Source: Nymphaea colorata (lineage: Eukaryota; Streptophyta; Magnoliopsida; Nymphaeales; Nymphaeaceae). From it: a DNA stretch of 64,000 nucleotides. The translations under genes were made by a program, and so were the position numbers. The notes below the pieces were generated by a model, which ran no database searches, had not been told where the DNA came from, and saw only the letters and a list, made by a program, of their open reading frames with translations. The DNA lies in assembly GCF_008831285.2 (NCBI RefSeq), contig NC_045140.1:22132370-22196369 (forward strand), read 5' to 3'. Numbering within the stretch: position 1 is the first letter of the stretch; each line of letters begins with the position of its first letter. Positions 24,083 through 38,700 of this stretch are shown here, piece by piece.

Positions 24083-24097
24083 AAGTCGCGAGCAGAC

Positions 24098-26689
24098 GAA
24101 GTAGTGCCCTTTCATCGAGTGAAGGAATGCCAAAAAGAAAGAAAGAAAAAAAAAACATCGGAGATTGAATTAACAACTTAATTTTCTTCATAAATACAAG
24201 AACATTTTGAAATGAAAATCTACTAAAAACATTCTCCCAAATCCACTATCTGGTCAGATTAACTGTAACGAAGAAACTTTTGTTATTATTTCCAGTTTTG
24301 TGAAAGAAGAGGTAATACGTTCATAATCGAAACCAGATTTAATTTGGGCGTCACAGGGAAGTGAAGGGTAAGTGGTCTTCGAATTTCCTCAGATTTAATT
24401 TAATTTGACTAGCAGCACTTACTGGTAGTGGTGAACATCTACGTACTAGCAAGGATCGTTCAAACATTAGCCACGTGAGTTCTCCCTTCTCGCTCTACGA
24501 GTCGCCAAGGTCAAGACCTTTACAAGAACAGTAGAGAAACGGCAAGTCTATTTTTCCAAACTCTTGACTTTGGATGATGCTTCTGCGTCCACTGGTAAAT
24601 CAACTGCATTATTTAGTAAAAGGTATGTGGGAATAATTCTTCACCGTCCACTTCTTGTTTCTTCTCGGTTTTCCTTTTTCGGGACTAGCCATACCATCTC
24701 TGCTTATTAATTCGATAAATTAAATCCAGAAAGATCTCTGCCTTTCCATTTTATTCTACCGAATTGGCAAGCCAAGGCCGTGTTCCCTGCTTTTCTTCTT
24801 AAAGGTTTTTTTTTTCAATAATCAAATGAAAAATGGCTGAAAAATCAGATTTCCGCATTTTAAAAAAATGAAATTTAGAATATTGGACAGACATTGCCAT
24901 AATTGTCTGTCAGCCAAAGAAGCTTAACGATCTAGTCGATGGAATTAAAGTTTAAACACTGAGATTTTTCTTAGTATCTTCGTCTTTTTCTGCCATACAT
25001 GGCAATACTCCATTTTAATACCTGTTTTGTATGACTTTAGAATTACATCGAAACATTAGTAAAATGGCCATATCCCAAACTCTTTAGCAGCGTCTATGCG
25101 ATATAGTTTATGAATATCTAACATTTTTGGTTGCCTTTTTACCATGGCTGCTAAACATATCAGCTCAGCTGTTGCACATTGTGTTTGTCATATTTCCTGT
25201 GTTGACATGTACGTGTGTATAGCAATCTCTTCAACTACTCTTTTTTTAAGTGCTACATGCTCAGAACAGTGGGACCATCAATGGCTAATCTGCCTAATTG
25301 TTTTGGTAGAAAGAATTTATACTTCCAAATAGTAATGAACTGTTATTCTACGGAATTGTTGTTTTTGTTAATTTCGTCCCTTTTTCTACTTGTTATCATG
25401 TACCACATGTTTATTTTTGCATATAATTTTTATGCTTAGTTGTTTTATAATTATATCTTTCTATTTGTTTCTTTGCAGTTTACCTTTGTAATTTGTTCAT
25501 GTCGTTATTTCTGCTAATCCAACGTGATGTGCATGTGTCCCTCTAGAAGGGTCAGCTACAGGTAAGCATTTCAAGAAAATGGATCGACTGATAATAAGCT
25601 AAGATCCTACAATGTCCCTTATTTCTGAATATTAGTACATGAATTTGCTTAACTTGGCCAACTATAGCTAAGCACTTTTATAGGACCAAATTTAGTGTAG
25701 CCAGCTTCAACCTATGAAAATATTGTAGTGCAGACCACTTCTGCCTTTATTTTGATAAACACGCCTGCGTTTTCCACTGCTCAACAAAATTATGCAAATT
25801 AACCATAGGTTGCCGCTTAAGTCGGTGTTGGTGTCATAAAAGAGCTAAACTACTCTCCAGTAAAACAAATTTTAAATTCATTAGTTTGTTAATCTCTTGA
25901 AATATACCCAATAATGTGAATATTTCTTTAATCTAATCAGTTGGTGAATGACATTGTTCTGTTCAGTAATTTTAGAAAGTTATCTACTCGAAACTGATGT
26001 ATCCATAAAATCGTTTTCTTTTTCATGTCAATTTTATAAGGCAGAAGGGTAACCTTTTGCTAATTTAACAATCGCTGTGACATAAAATAATCTTATGGAC
26101 CTTATTAGTATTGGAAAAATATTGGTGTGTCTATTACAATATGTTAAAAGTTTAGGTATGATTCAAAAAATCAGTTGCCTTGGTACCTGTTTAAAGTATT
26201 AAGCGCAATTTATATTACAAACAGGGCTCTCCTTTCTGCTGAAAAGAAGCGTCACTAAATGTTATACTTTCGCTGATGCTAGGATCGAAATGTCAGTGTA
26301 AGTTTACATTGAATGGCATGGTAGGGACTCTTGTCAAAAAAGGGCAACAATTGCTGATGAAAAGAATGGGAAGCCAGTAAAAGTAATCATCTTTACCGAC
26401 GAAACGAGGTTAAAAGGTTGTATGCGCCATTGACGTTGCCCAGGCAACGTTAGTAATGGTCGTCCGCAACAATATCGTTTGTGATTTGATTTATGATAAA
26501 AATATATAAAATGGCCTTTGTGTATGTATTTTGTCTGTATTATGTTAAGTAGTGATGGTGGAGATACGCTGCCGAGTAGGGATCGACCATTCAGAAAATC
26601 ACTTCTGCCGACTCGTTTCATTTGTTGAGCACCATCTTGCAAAGTTTTCAAATTTACATTAGCAAATCTACAAAGAATTTGAGATCGTC
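24098..26689. other. Intergenic, no gene recognised
   Basis: AT-rich region. The frames at 25,144-25,439 and 26,334-26,651 have no recognisable domain and no plausible splice context. Sequence between the two direct repeat copies shows no reverse transcriptase or other element protein. Confidence 0.4.
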
Positions 26690-27245
26690 TTTGGGGATTT
26701 TAGATCGTCGTTGCCTCCTAAGGTTGATCTTCTTTGAAGCAGACAACAATTTCTCTTACTTTCTGGTGATAAAAACACACTGCAGAGAGAGACATAGAGA
26801 ATAAGTCATTAATTTTGGAGCTCCGTGTAGGAGGTTTCAAAAGCGACATAGAAGACGACTTTTCTAACAAATAATATTATAACGTGGACCACTAATGTCA
26901 TCACAGGACATTCATTGGTTCTTAGATTTCCACGAGTCGATGGCAATCGTCGGCTCCGCTCCTAAGACCAGAAATGTCAACAGAAATTCTTCCCCAGAAT
27001 TTTTGACTCTCTCTTCTGATACCAATTAGGTAAGCGTCCACCCAGCAGACCAGAACAGAACGTTTGGAACCCACTTTTCCCCTTCATTTCTCATTTGCAG
27101 TTCAGGAGACTCTCATTGTTTATTGACTAAGAAATCCTGGAAGATCTCGTTTGTAGTTTTTTCTCCGGCCCTTGTTGAATGAAATTGAAACTAGTGATGC
27201 CTCTCGCTATGGCGTCACTACAAGTCTCAAGCAGACTTAGCAGTG
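26690..27245. repeat. Diverged direct repeat, copy 2
   Basis: Counterpart of 23,120-23,668, uninterrupted at the site where copy 1 carries the LTR-like insertion (around TCTCAAGCAGACTTAGCAG). Confidence 0.8.
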
Positions 27246-27589
27246 ATCTTTTAGTTTGACGTATGTAAAAAATTCTGGAAAATGTTATTTGGTACCTGTA
27301 CAAATTTGAAAATACTGTTTGACTCTCTCCAAAAAATATATATATATATATGTATTTATATTTGTGGAAAAAAATTAGTTTGACTTGTCTAAAAATTTTT
27401 TAAGTACACATTTGAAAATACTATTGGGCCCCTTCTAAACAAATTTCTAGTTCCGTCCCTACGTGCTCGACATCAAGAAGCGATCAAAATCAGATCCACC
27501 AGCAGCAGAAGGAGTCATCCTAATCAGACCTTATTGGTCGTAAACTTTTGTCTTATTAATCGAGCTTTGATAGATTACCTGCACAGCTA

Positions 27590-27719
27590 TAGCAGCCTTT
27601 GAGCAGGAGTTTCTTCGACCATGGGCTTCCCGAATAATATAAAAATGCACTGCTGTAGCAGCTTTTGAGCAAAGTTAATTTCTTTGTCCATGGACTTCCC
27701 GAATGGTATAAAAGCAATG
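27590..27719. repeat. Two-copy tandem repeat, about 65 bp unit
   Basis: Two adjacent diverged copies sharing TAGCAGC(C/T)TTTGAGCA, CCATGG(G/A)CTTCCCGAAT and TATAAAA. Non-coding. Confidence 0.7.
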
Positions 27720-27753
27720 TAATAATTGCTATTTAAATTAGACCTGTTAGAAA

Positions 27754-27981
27754 TTAAAAATCAAACATATTTTGATTTCTTCTGCGATGAACAACAGGTG
27801 GCCCATTAATCCTCCCTGTTCCGGAACCTCTACTGCATATCTTAAGTTGGATTAGAGTGCTCAGATTGGATGGCATCGTATCCACTTTACTGTCGATGCC
27901 TTCAAGCTTTTCACGAAAAGAAAGAATGTCACGGCAGATCATTGTAGAACCGACGACCAAATAGAGAATAGCGAGCAACAA
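27754..27981 (-). other. Unrecognised open frame with possible membrane segment
   Basis: 75-codon frame starting with a hydrophobic stretch (LLAILYLVVGSTMIC), then a charged segment (SFREKLEGIDSKV). I do not recognise it. It lies about 1.75 kb downstream of the diacylglycerol kinase stop, on the same strand, and is not joined to it by any splice model I can support. It may be a chance frame. Confidence 0.2.
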
Positions 27982-29096
27982 TGGAACGGAAGATATTGGC
28001 TCTTACAAGCGGTGCAAAGTCTGACACTGTTAATACCAATGCTGGAGACATGTAAATCATTTTATCAGAATTGATGCATCAGCATTTAGAAATAATCTTT
28101 CACTTAAAAAAAAAAAAAAAAAATTAAGTCGATTTACTGATTTTACTAAATAAGTGGCCTTTAGGTGATGAATCTGCTCTCACAGTCGGATGGTTGATTT
28201 CACCAATTCAGGCAAGCGACCATCAATACTCAGAGGCAGCAAAGGACTTTTACCACATAAAAGCCAATTTACGGGATTTGCAAGAGAAGTCATTGAAAAT
28301 AAAGGATAAGTTGATTGCCCCGAATATCCATGGAATGACGCAGCAAAATCAACACAAATGTGCCATTACCTCTCGAAAACCGCATAATTATGAAAGTTTG
28401 GCTCATCAGCCATTCCGAAACTTAGTTTGCAAAAAATATGGTTTTTCGATATTTCAGCTCCCTTTTCTTCCCTTCCTCACAAATCCAAAGTGCAATACTA
28501 ATATGTGGTTTTATTGCTCAGATACAAGAAGAGTTCATACTGATAGGTAGCACTGGTCCACAGAGAAAACCAACAGGCCTATTTGGGAAAAAGAAAGGAA
28601 TAAGATTTTTTTTTTAAAAAAAAAAAAAAGATAGCTAATGTTGTGTTTGGAAGCTTAACTTTAAAGGAAAAGAAAGATTAAACATTTGTGCTTGATAGTC
28701 AGAAAGAAAATGAAACGAAAGGAAAGGAGAGAAAAAATTAGTGCATCTAACAATGTCTCCAAGTCCTCTAAAAATGCAGAGATTTAAGAGGGAAACGGAA
28801 GGGAATTTTGAAAAACAATAGAACATAACGGATTCTCAACGCATCGACATGATTCGTGTCGTAAAATGCTAAGGACAAAGATTTTAAAAAAAAAATAGTT
28901 TTTGAAAACATTCTTTAAGCTTCGGTGAACAAATTCTGCTGCGCGAAAACTTGGCTCTCAGACCACAGTTAGATCTCAGGAATGCCTCCTTACGTACATT
29001 ATTCACAAAGAGGTGAGCGGTTTCCTCAACCAAGTCTACCCCATAGAATGTTTTGGACAAGTAGTCATAAAATTTCAAATTCCTCTTCCTCTGAAT

Positions 29097-29170
29097 GTGT
29101 GTGTGTCTGAATGTGTGTGTGTGCGTGTGTATATATAATTACCAGGCCTTCCGTGTGTGTGTGTGTGTAT
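29097..29170. repeat. Two GT microsatellite runs
   Basis: TGTGTGTGTG runs at about 29,097-29,132 and 29,153-29,171, each followed by a similar TATAT...AACTACC or AATTACC segment, which suggests a small local duplication. A third run lies near 29,433-29,450. Confidence 0.8.
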
Positions 29171-29731
29171 ATCTATAACTACCTGGTACCATAGATTTAA
29201 TGGAAACTTTACGTGTCATTAATTTTAAAGACACGAAATAGTTAAGATTGAACTGGAAAAAAAAATGAAAAGTCCAACTATATTTTCAAAATATTAAAAT
29301 ATATGCATCGTGCCTCCTCCTTTGAGGGGTATTTTAATTTCTTGAAAATACAATTAAGTTTTTAATTTTTCCAACTTAATTCCATTATATGATCTTAAAA
29401 TCAACAATTTTCATTCAACCAGGCATATGAAGGTGTGTTTGTGTGTGTGTGTATATAGTATATACATCTACACAACCACTTTTTTTTCTCTCTTCATGAT
29501 CAATTGGCTCGCTTCTTAGAAAATACAGTACGCCGGGGCTCTAAAATGATTTTTCACCCTGCACTTGATTTTTCCATTTAAGGCTGGTCTCTACCGTACC
29601 ATTTACAAGTGAAACGAGAATCCTGTCCTCTGTAACACGTGAGGTGCAGCAGTAAAGTCGTAAGGGAGCATAGAATACATCTATCAGGATGACGTAAAAT
29701 GGACTGAACGATGCACAAATTCCACAAATAT

Positions 29732-32700
29732 TTATAGACCATTTATCAGAAGTGACTGACAAGGAACCCTTTTGATGTCAACGAATGTCGAATGCTCCGC
29801 GTGTATTGGCTGCTTCCACGGTTCTCCATCCATTTGCATGTAAGCATCTTTCCACTGGCCCCCTCTTAGTTCCAACTTGATGGAAGCGGCCTGAACCATC
29901 AAATTTTTCCAACGATCAGGCAAATGATAATTCGAAAACTGAAAGTGAAGATTTTCCTAGTCATAACAACATGATCACAGCCCACCATTGGATCAAAGCG
30001 GAACTTCTAGAATTGCAATTCTACACATTTTACATTTAAAAGAGACTTGGCCAGCAGAAATGTGCTTCAGAAGTGGAAATATCATAGTACGGAATATTTC
30101 CTTCGGGTAGAAAGAGAACACCATTGGATCAAACGGAACTTTTAAAGTTCCAATTCTACACATTTTAAATTTAAAGACACTTGCTCAGCAGAAATGTGCT
30201 TCAGCAATGGCTTCAGAAGTGGGAATACTCTTAGTACAGAATATTTCCATCAGGTGGAAAGGGAACTCGATTGGATCAAAAACGGAACTTTAAGCTGCGA
30301 TTGCACACATTTTATATTTTAAGAGACTTGGTCAGCAGAAATGTGCTTCAGAAGTGGGAAGTACCCTGCTTCAGAAGTGGGAAGTACCCTGCTTCAGAAG
30401 TGGGAATACTCTTAGTACAGAATATTTCCGTCAGGTAGAAAGGGAACAGGTGCTTCAACTGAAAAATATGCAATGGACATTTCTATGGAATAAAGAGAGC
30501 ATGCATTTGAATCCACTTCTATTGGAGATCTTTGGATATCTGGACACACTCGCACATCAAGTGTACTAACCTGCGCTAAATGCTTGGCGTTAATCAGTTC
30601 TGCCATCACAAACGAAGCGTGCCACCCTTGCTTAAAACCAAAGATCTCAAGCAGGCCATCATCAGCACGAGCCTCTACAAATCCTCTCTGTGAAATTGCC
30701 AGATATATCAGATACGCCAGAGTCCTTTCTCATCCATAATATAACACAATATGATAGGTCAACTTTAAACAGTACAAGTAACCAAAAGGTAGACATCATC
30801 TCTTATAAATGGCAAACAACTCCCAAATAATCAGGTCATCCTTCAAAAGTCAAGATGCTTCTTTATTTTTGTAAACAACTTACAAAGTCATTCAACTTGA
30901 TAATTCATTTGTCAGCAAATCAAAGAAAACCATTTTAAAGCTTGAAAACAGCATACCCAGTGGCTAACCGTTAGTCAGACCAGACTAGCACCAGAATCTG
31001 CTTCATAGGGTCATCAACAACATAAGCAGAAACCTGTAATTGCTTGCCTCATTTGTGAGTCTAACTTAAGCAATAGGTTTATAAACTATTGGTGTACAAT
31101 GGGATTTTGGTGTTCTAAACAATTGACAGATAAAAATCTGAAAACTCATTGGCCCAGGGTGCATCATTTGGTCACTAAACCAAAGAGAGACAAATCAGAT
31201 AGAAAATGTGTTCCTCAGTAAGCTAACACCAGCAATGGTTTCAGCTGGACAGTTGGCACTATTGATAGTACGAAGATAAGTATGTTGTATATGTCTTTTG
31301 TGCTGGCATGCATGCATGAATGCCTCATTCCTTATAACTAGTATAACCACAACATCTCATCTATTGATTATTGCTTGACTTTGAACACACTCTAGAAACA
31401 AATCCAAACAATACAAAATTATCATGAACAAGGATACAAGGAATCACCAGATTATAGTGAAGGCTAATCTAAAAGGGACAACATTTACTAAATGAAAATC
31501 GTAAATACATCTGTACAACCAGATCCTGTTAAGCAATGCAAAGAAAACGGTGCTGACCTTCTCCAAATAGTCAGGCTTCAATTGGCCCCATGGGTTTCTT
31601 CCACTTCCATAGTTGGGAAGATTCAATGCTACAATGGCCCTGACACTGTGATTAAGCATTTCATTTACAGCAAATAAAGTCAGAACTTAGAACTTTAGGA
31701 GTAGATCATAAATAATGAGCATGCTATCAGACTTTAGTTAGAGATGGATCTGTAGTTATAATTCCATGAAACAAGAAATAGATGCCCATCCAGAAATTTC
31801 CAAAAAAAAAAAAACAATTAACCTTTTGAATTAATATGAAAAAAGTCAAAGTATACACACATAGGGGCATATGTTCAGAACATGTGGAAGCATATTATGC
31901 CTATCCTCCGAATCCCCTACAGTGCACAAAATTGCATAGTCAATTACCCTGTTTGGACACTAAATGGAATATAGACACTTGGCATCACCCTCGTGAGACA
32001 ACCACCTGCCAACTTTTCTAAAGAAAAACCACCCCTTATACTGAACGATGGCTTTGACAATCAGAACATTCAGAACCTTTCAAGTAACAAATGATTTTTT
32101 CTATGCATGTTCTGAAGTTTACAAGACTTTATATTTTAGTATCGCCTGAAAAGTCAAGAGTGCTTTTAAATGTTCCCTATGTACTCAAACATGAATACCT
32201 GCAAAAACATAATATGATGTTCCCTTTCATTTTAAAGGTGAAGGCCAGCCAATCAAACAGACTATTTTAACAAAACATGAAGGAATCATACCTTGAAGGA
32301 ATCCGAACCGGTTCCCATTTTGAGGAGTTGGGTCGTTTTATTTGTAACCGTAGAATGTTTTTGAGCCCCCTGTCATAAACAAGTGAATACAAATATAGAA
32401 AATACACTAGAACATCCAACGCTGATTAATACAGGCATGCTTTCTAAACTTGGAAGTTTATAAAATTACTAGAATAAGCTTTTCTAATGCACAGAGGTTA
32501 ACAAACTTTTAGGGGCAAAAAAAGAAAAAAAGCGAAACAGCAGATTAGTGCCTGACCTTAGACTTGGATCGCTTAAGCAAGGTGTAAAGAACCATCCCTG
32601 AGTGCAACTGTAACCTGAATATATCAACTGGCAAAAGGGAAAATAAGATGTATTTCAAACTTCCAATAGTACCCCTTAGGTTCCAGAATCATTGAAAAAT

Positions 32701-35700
32701 ACATGTCAGATAATAATTTAGACTAAAAATGTCAGAAATGTTTAATAGAAAATTAGTAACGGAGTACATAAAATCATGACTGAACTAATCAAAAAAAAAA
32801 AAAATAGAGAGTAGGGGCTCTCTAGTATACCAAGTGATTTTGCTTCAAAATTTTGGATGACAGGATGATGAACCCTTTCAATTAGAGTTCCACTCTTTTT
32901 TTAACACTTATAAATTATAATAGCACAAATATTGTCAATCTTTTAAAACATCACAAGTTTTATAAAACAACGTCCTTGCCTACATTAAAGGAGAAATATT
33001 GCAATATTTTCAAAATCTTATACCAAAAATATAATAGAATCACAATACTATCACAGTAATAGGACAAAAAAATTTTACTTAAGTATATTTCTTACTTTGG
33101 TCAGTTTCTTTTCATACTTTTCTAGCAACTTTGGGTTTTCAATTTCATCAAAGTACATACGAGGCAGTTAAAGAGTACACCTTATTTGAAATTGGTCCTT
33201 GTGCCAGCGATGGTTTTTCGTTCCGCAAATGATGAAACCCATAAGCAACCTGTGCATCCATCCCTGGGAACAGCATAAAAAAAACTTAGGATTCTTAAAA
33301 TCATGATCTAAAATAATAACATAAAGACGAGCATCGGAAACATCTGAAATGTGCATGCCAACAGTGGAAGCAAAGCATCTTTCAAACCAAGACACCACAA
33401 GATACCATTGTTGCAACCCACATGTAACAGATACAGAAAAAGAAAAAGGCCAAAAGCTAACAAACATATTGCCATGATGAGTTCAGGGAAAGATTACATG
33501 CAAATAATCACCTCAAACCTTAATAAAATATAAAACTGGAGTATTTTGGATTTACAGTCACGCATCCTCTGAGTTATGATAACGGAATAAGAATCATACT
33601 CTACTGTGCTTTATTCTGTTATGTTTATTCAAGGTACTATATCAGTTGGGACAAATGGATCAGAAGGTAGTGTGGCCGATTCAGACGTGTGTCCAAACAA
33701 GAATTTTGTATAGTTTCTTCAAATTCAAGTTATCCAACAGATTAGTAAATGAAAAGGATACTTGCAAAACCTACAATTTGAAAATCTGTTGGCAAAATAT
33801 TTTTTGACTTCCCACCAAAAACCAAGAGCATGGTCACCAATGTCAGTGTCATAGAAACATCAAAAACAAGTGAAAATGAAATGGGGGAAATCATATAAAA
33901 TAATTTTGAAAATATCAGCAAAACAAAATATTGTGAAAGCATTTTTTTAATATATTTTACAGTATTCATTTTAATAGCCATTTTAAATTTTATGAACATT
34001 TTAGCAAGAAAATCAGTAGAATCCAGATAATTTCACAAAATTCTTTATCATTTTTTAATCTTCCGAATTCATGAGATATTCCCCAGAAAAACAAACTTTC
34101 CAATTAATACCCAAGAGAAATCTATCAGATAAAAAACCGAGAAGTCTATTTGTGACTGGTTGTAACTGTAGTTCCAAGAAGAACAAATGAGGCAGGTCTA
34201 TCATGGCTAATTATTAACAGTTATTGATAGAAAGTTTAACCAATTTCTGGACAAACTTGCATAAAAAAGTACACATGAGAAGGCCAACTTTTGCAATTTC
34301 TACATCCAGGAGATGAAGGCAAGTCATTGTACAAATGAGCATTTCAACATTATAAGGGCAAGAGGCTATCCAATACACTGCAGTTCTCAGCATTGTCACA
34401 AATATAATTTTCGGGTATTAAACCAAGAGGTTTTTCTCGGGTATAATTCCGCAGAGTTGTTTTTCTAGGGAAAATATTGCTAAGCTTTTAAGTTAAACAA
34501 GGAAATATCCTAAAAATGACATGTGAAAATAAAAATCTGGTAACTAAAAAAAATTAAAGAACACAAAAAACGCGAGAAAATGCAAAACAATGAGAAAGGG
34601 AAAAACCAAAAAAATGTGAAAACAAAAAAAAACATGTTCGTTTTGTATTTTTTTCATTTTGGTGTTTTCCCTTTTTTTTTGCTGAAATGTTTTTAACATT
34701 TTTTTGTTGCATTTTTTCGAATAAAACATGTTTTCTGTGACAGTGCTTCTAACTCTTGTTCCACCTCAGTTGAAAAACAGACCACTTTTTGGAATTTGAC
34801 TTATATTGCAAAGTTGGCACCAAGTTTCAACTGATTATAGAAAAGATTCCAGGGATGCAATGACAAGGGGAAAAAGCATGGTTGCTTCAAATACATTAGT
34901 GACTAGGAAATCCAATAGAATATTCTCAAAATAAATTTCACATAGTTAAAAGTAACAAATAAACACTAGCACCGCCTATATAAAGCTTCAAGCATTCTGC
35001 AAAAGAAGCAGAAAGACAAGTAGATGATGCCCCTTATAGACACAGTAAGGAAAAAAGTCAGAAAGTTGTTTCACTGTACCTATACTAAAATAATTGTAGA
35101 ACACTCCTTCAATCTGAGTAGGTTTTTCTGGTAAATAGTCTTCAATGTTGTCATCCTGATTCAAGAATAATAATCACTTATTTTTTCTTGGTGACAGCAG
35201 TAAAAGGCATTCATGTCAGAACAGTAACATCATGATACACAAAACCCAGATTTTCTGTGAAATGTTTAGTGCTTGCATATACATCACTTGCACACCCACA
35301 TAAAGGTAGACACATGAATGAGTTTCACTCATCACATGAGTACATCAAGCACTACTTGGTACATGTATCTGGATTTCTACATTATCTATTGGTATATGTG
35401 CAACAGTGCAAGAGAGGCAAGCAATTTTCAAGCATTTGAGACACTTCCATAAATCTGTCACCATCAGCAAAGATAACAGAAACAATCTATATGAACAAGC
35501 CTAGAAGCAAAGAGATCATACCTTAAGATGCTTCTAATCATGCTATGCTTTGTTTATCATATCACATTGCAACATTTGTAATAATGTGCTAAAAATAAAT
35601 AACTATTTTTCTGCATATATGAGTTACTGTACAACAGTGATACACATCATAAGTTGTGGCAATGTATATAAGGAAATACATCCAAACATAGTTCTAAGGA

Positions 35701-38700
35701 AAAAAAAAATATTTTGATTCCTTGGTTGTTATCAAATTCAATGTTTTATTTTACTTATGTGAAATATATATTAAACTATCATACGGTCATACCAATTACC
35801 AAAGCATATATCCATGCTAGAACAGCATCATATACACACATACCCCTCCATAAAAGCCTAGCAGACCAAAGCAAATTACAGGTACATACATGAAGTCATG
35901 CAGCTCAAGCATGAAGAATAGCAATAGTATTACTCGACATTCGTACAAAGACAATTTTGCATTTTCTAGTTGTTTGAACTTTGTAGCCTCCAAAAGGGAG
36001 ATATGCCAATGCAACACACTATCTGAAAAAGTAGAACCTCCAGCTAATGAATAATTTAACAACAAAAAATAGCATAGAGTAATCATCTTTACCTTATCAA
36101 AAACACACTCTTCTCGATTTTTCAGAGCATATGGGAGTTCTATTGCCTCTCCTGATGGCATTGATACCACAATTTGCCAACTATCATAATGCAGAAAACA
36201 AGACAAAGAAATACAGAAAAAAGCCATATATTAGCACTCATAGACAATGTCAATGGCACTAAGTCAAGAAGATATTAGTTTTGTCATGTGAACCATAAAT
36301 AAAGAATTTGATAGGATGGCACATAAATGAGATGGATACAATAAAAATAACAGCGAGTTGTTTATGGCTTTATGCGATAGCACTATTATTGCAACATGTT
36401 AAACAATGTAATTTATTTGAAATTTCAATTCATTAGTTCTTTTTAATTACATGAAGTATGAATTATCCAATTTACTAAATTTTACCCTGGACCCTCTCAT
36501 GAATCATCATAAGTTTAATTTTTACGCCTTGCTCATGGACAGTACTTGGGCATCACTACATCTCAACATTTTTCATAATATGATGAAAACAGCAAGAATC
36601 CCCTATCACTACCCACCACATTATAAATTCCTAATTATGGCACATGCAAAAATAAACTGGCAATCAATATGCAGCATTGTAGTCATATTTTATAAAAAAA
36701 AAAAAATCGCACTCAAGAAGTTCCAGTTAAAATGCAAGTATCTTTATTCATATTTACATGTCAAATATCTTTTAGAATGCAATATGACACTAGACAAAAT
36801 GCCTCATAGGCAATACCAAGCTGTGATGACACAATTATTTGCCATATGCCACCCTTCCATATGTGCTTGTGTATTTTGTGGTTACTTGTCTATCTTATTC
36901 TTCTAAGAGCTAAATTCATTCTCATGTTACAGGAAATATGTCCATCATGTACCATATTGATGCATATACGTATATGATGATGTTCAATTCCAAGAGTGTA
37001 TACAGAAGCACGAATGACATTAGCATACCATTCCTAGATCATTCACATTGCCAATACACTAGATATATTTGACTTCCCAAAATTCTCCACGAGTGAAACA
37101 TAAAAGGAAAGACAGAAAAAGCATCTTGGCAGTCAGATTTAGAAACCCAAACCTATCAAGCTGGCAAACTTGTCCAGTTGTTGCTTTAAAAAGAGAGCGC
37201 TTAACCGCGGACTTCCATGCAAAAGGGAACGAACCACCCTGAGGAAAACTTTAAAAAGTTCTTATGAATAAATTGTAAGAGATGTAGAAATGAAATGTAG
37301 ACCAATGACAAAAATACTTTAAAGGGGAACTACAGCTCACCCAACCAAAACTCCTAGACAAATCATTGCCAGTTCCAAGGGGAATGATTCCAGTTGGTGG
37401 AAGTGGCAATCTGTTTTGTAAATAAAGCTCTGAAATACTCCCTAACACCCAGCCAACAGTGCCATCACCACCTGCGACCTATCATGGGAAGAGAGGGTTC
37501 ATTTAACTTACCAGGGAAATATTTATTGCAACCAAGTGATGTTACTGTTATCTAGAAGACAAATTCAAAAAGCCCAAGACAGCACAATAATTGTGCATAA
37601 CATAAAAAAATATTTCGTCAGCATTTTCTTGGGCATCTAGAAGAGATGGATGACCATACACACACATGTGAGAAAGGGAGAACCACGCACCATAACCCGC
37701 AGCTTTTCACGAGTCTCACTTGCACAATTATCTCCAAAACCAGCTAATCTCTCCAGGCAGCCCAATCCGTATTGAAAGAAATCTGTAGGTTTCACATTTG
37801 ATAGGTCAAACACCTGCAGAGCACCCCAAAAAAAAAATTATGATGATGTGAAATTGATAAGAAATTATAATTACTTTGTGCTGACCAACTATCATACATT
37901 ATAAAACCAGTTTAATAGGCATCTGGATTCTGGGGTGACTTGTCGCAGGGTTGCATGCATAATAAAGCACTATTCATCTATGCATAGAGAATAGAGATGC
38001 ATAGTTCGGTATAATGTATTAAAAAAATGTCCTGGTACATTGTAAGCAACACAAGTTTCTGTTGGCATGATACAATTAAATCTACAAAAAGTGTTCTTTA
38101 GGACTGGACATGACCGCGAGTTGCAAACTGACACACAAACTCCCAGATTGTTGATTTATTTTCAACATTGTTTTGCCAAAAACTTTAGACCAGTCATGCC
38201 ATAGAAGAACTGTAACTTCTAAGGTTTTATTTTTCCAATTTTTCTTCCTCTGGACAACATGTAATTAAGTATTTAAACATGCACATAATGGTCATCCTGG
38301 CAAGTAGAAACAGGAACCAGAAAAGTAGAAAAACTCAATACATTTCCAATTTTTAAATAGAAATATGGATGAGTAGAACTCGATGAGAATATTGAGAAGA
38401 GACATTAGAAAAGCGGCGCCTACCTTTGGGCAGGGCTAAGGGCAGGTTCTCCAATAAAAGTACAGAAATCTTATCCGGGCTTTTGATGCTTCAACTTTTC
38501 AATACCCTATTTACGTGTCCATTGTGAAGTCTTTCCCAGGTGGTGTGTTAGAAAAGCAGATGCCATGTGAACTATTTTATGTTCATCTGTTATTTCCTCT
38601 GAACTTAAAACAAAATAGGGGTGGTAAGTGCAGTGTCTTTTCTTGACCCTTACCATTAGGACCATATTGTGTTATTCTTGTCATCAGAACTATGCATTCA

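Noticed and set aside
23120..27245. Intact LTR retrotransposon with the 0.55 kb direct repeats as LTRs
   Set aside because: No TG...CA ends shared by both copies, no primer-binding site, no polypurine tract and no element proteins between them.
28884..29078. Minus frame as an extra C-terminal exon of the diacylglycerol kinase (as in calmodulin-binding isoforms of some plants)
   Set aside because: No basic amphipathic calmodulin-binding helix and no supported splice junction; the 481 aa form ends normally at 29,732.
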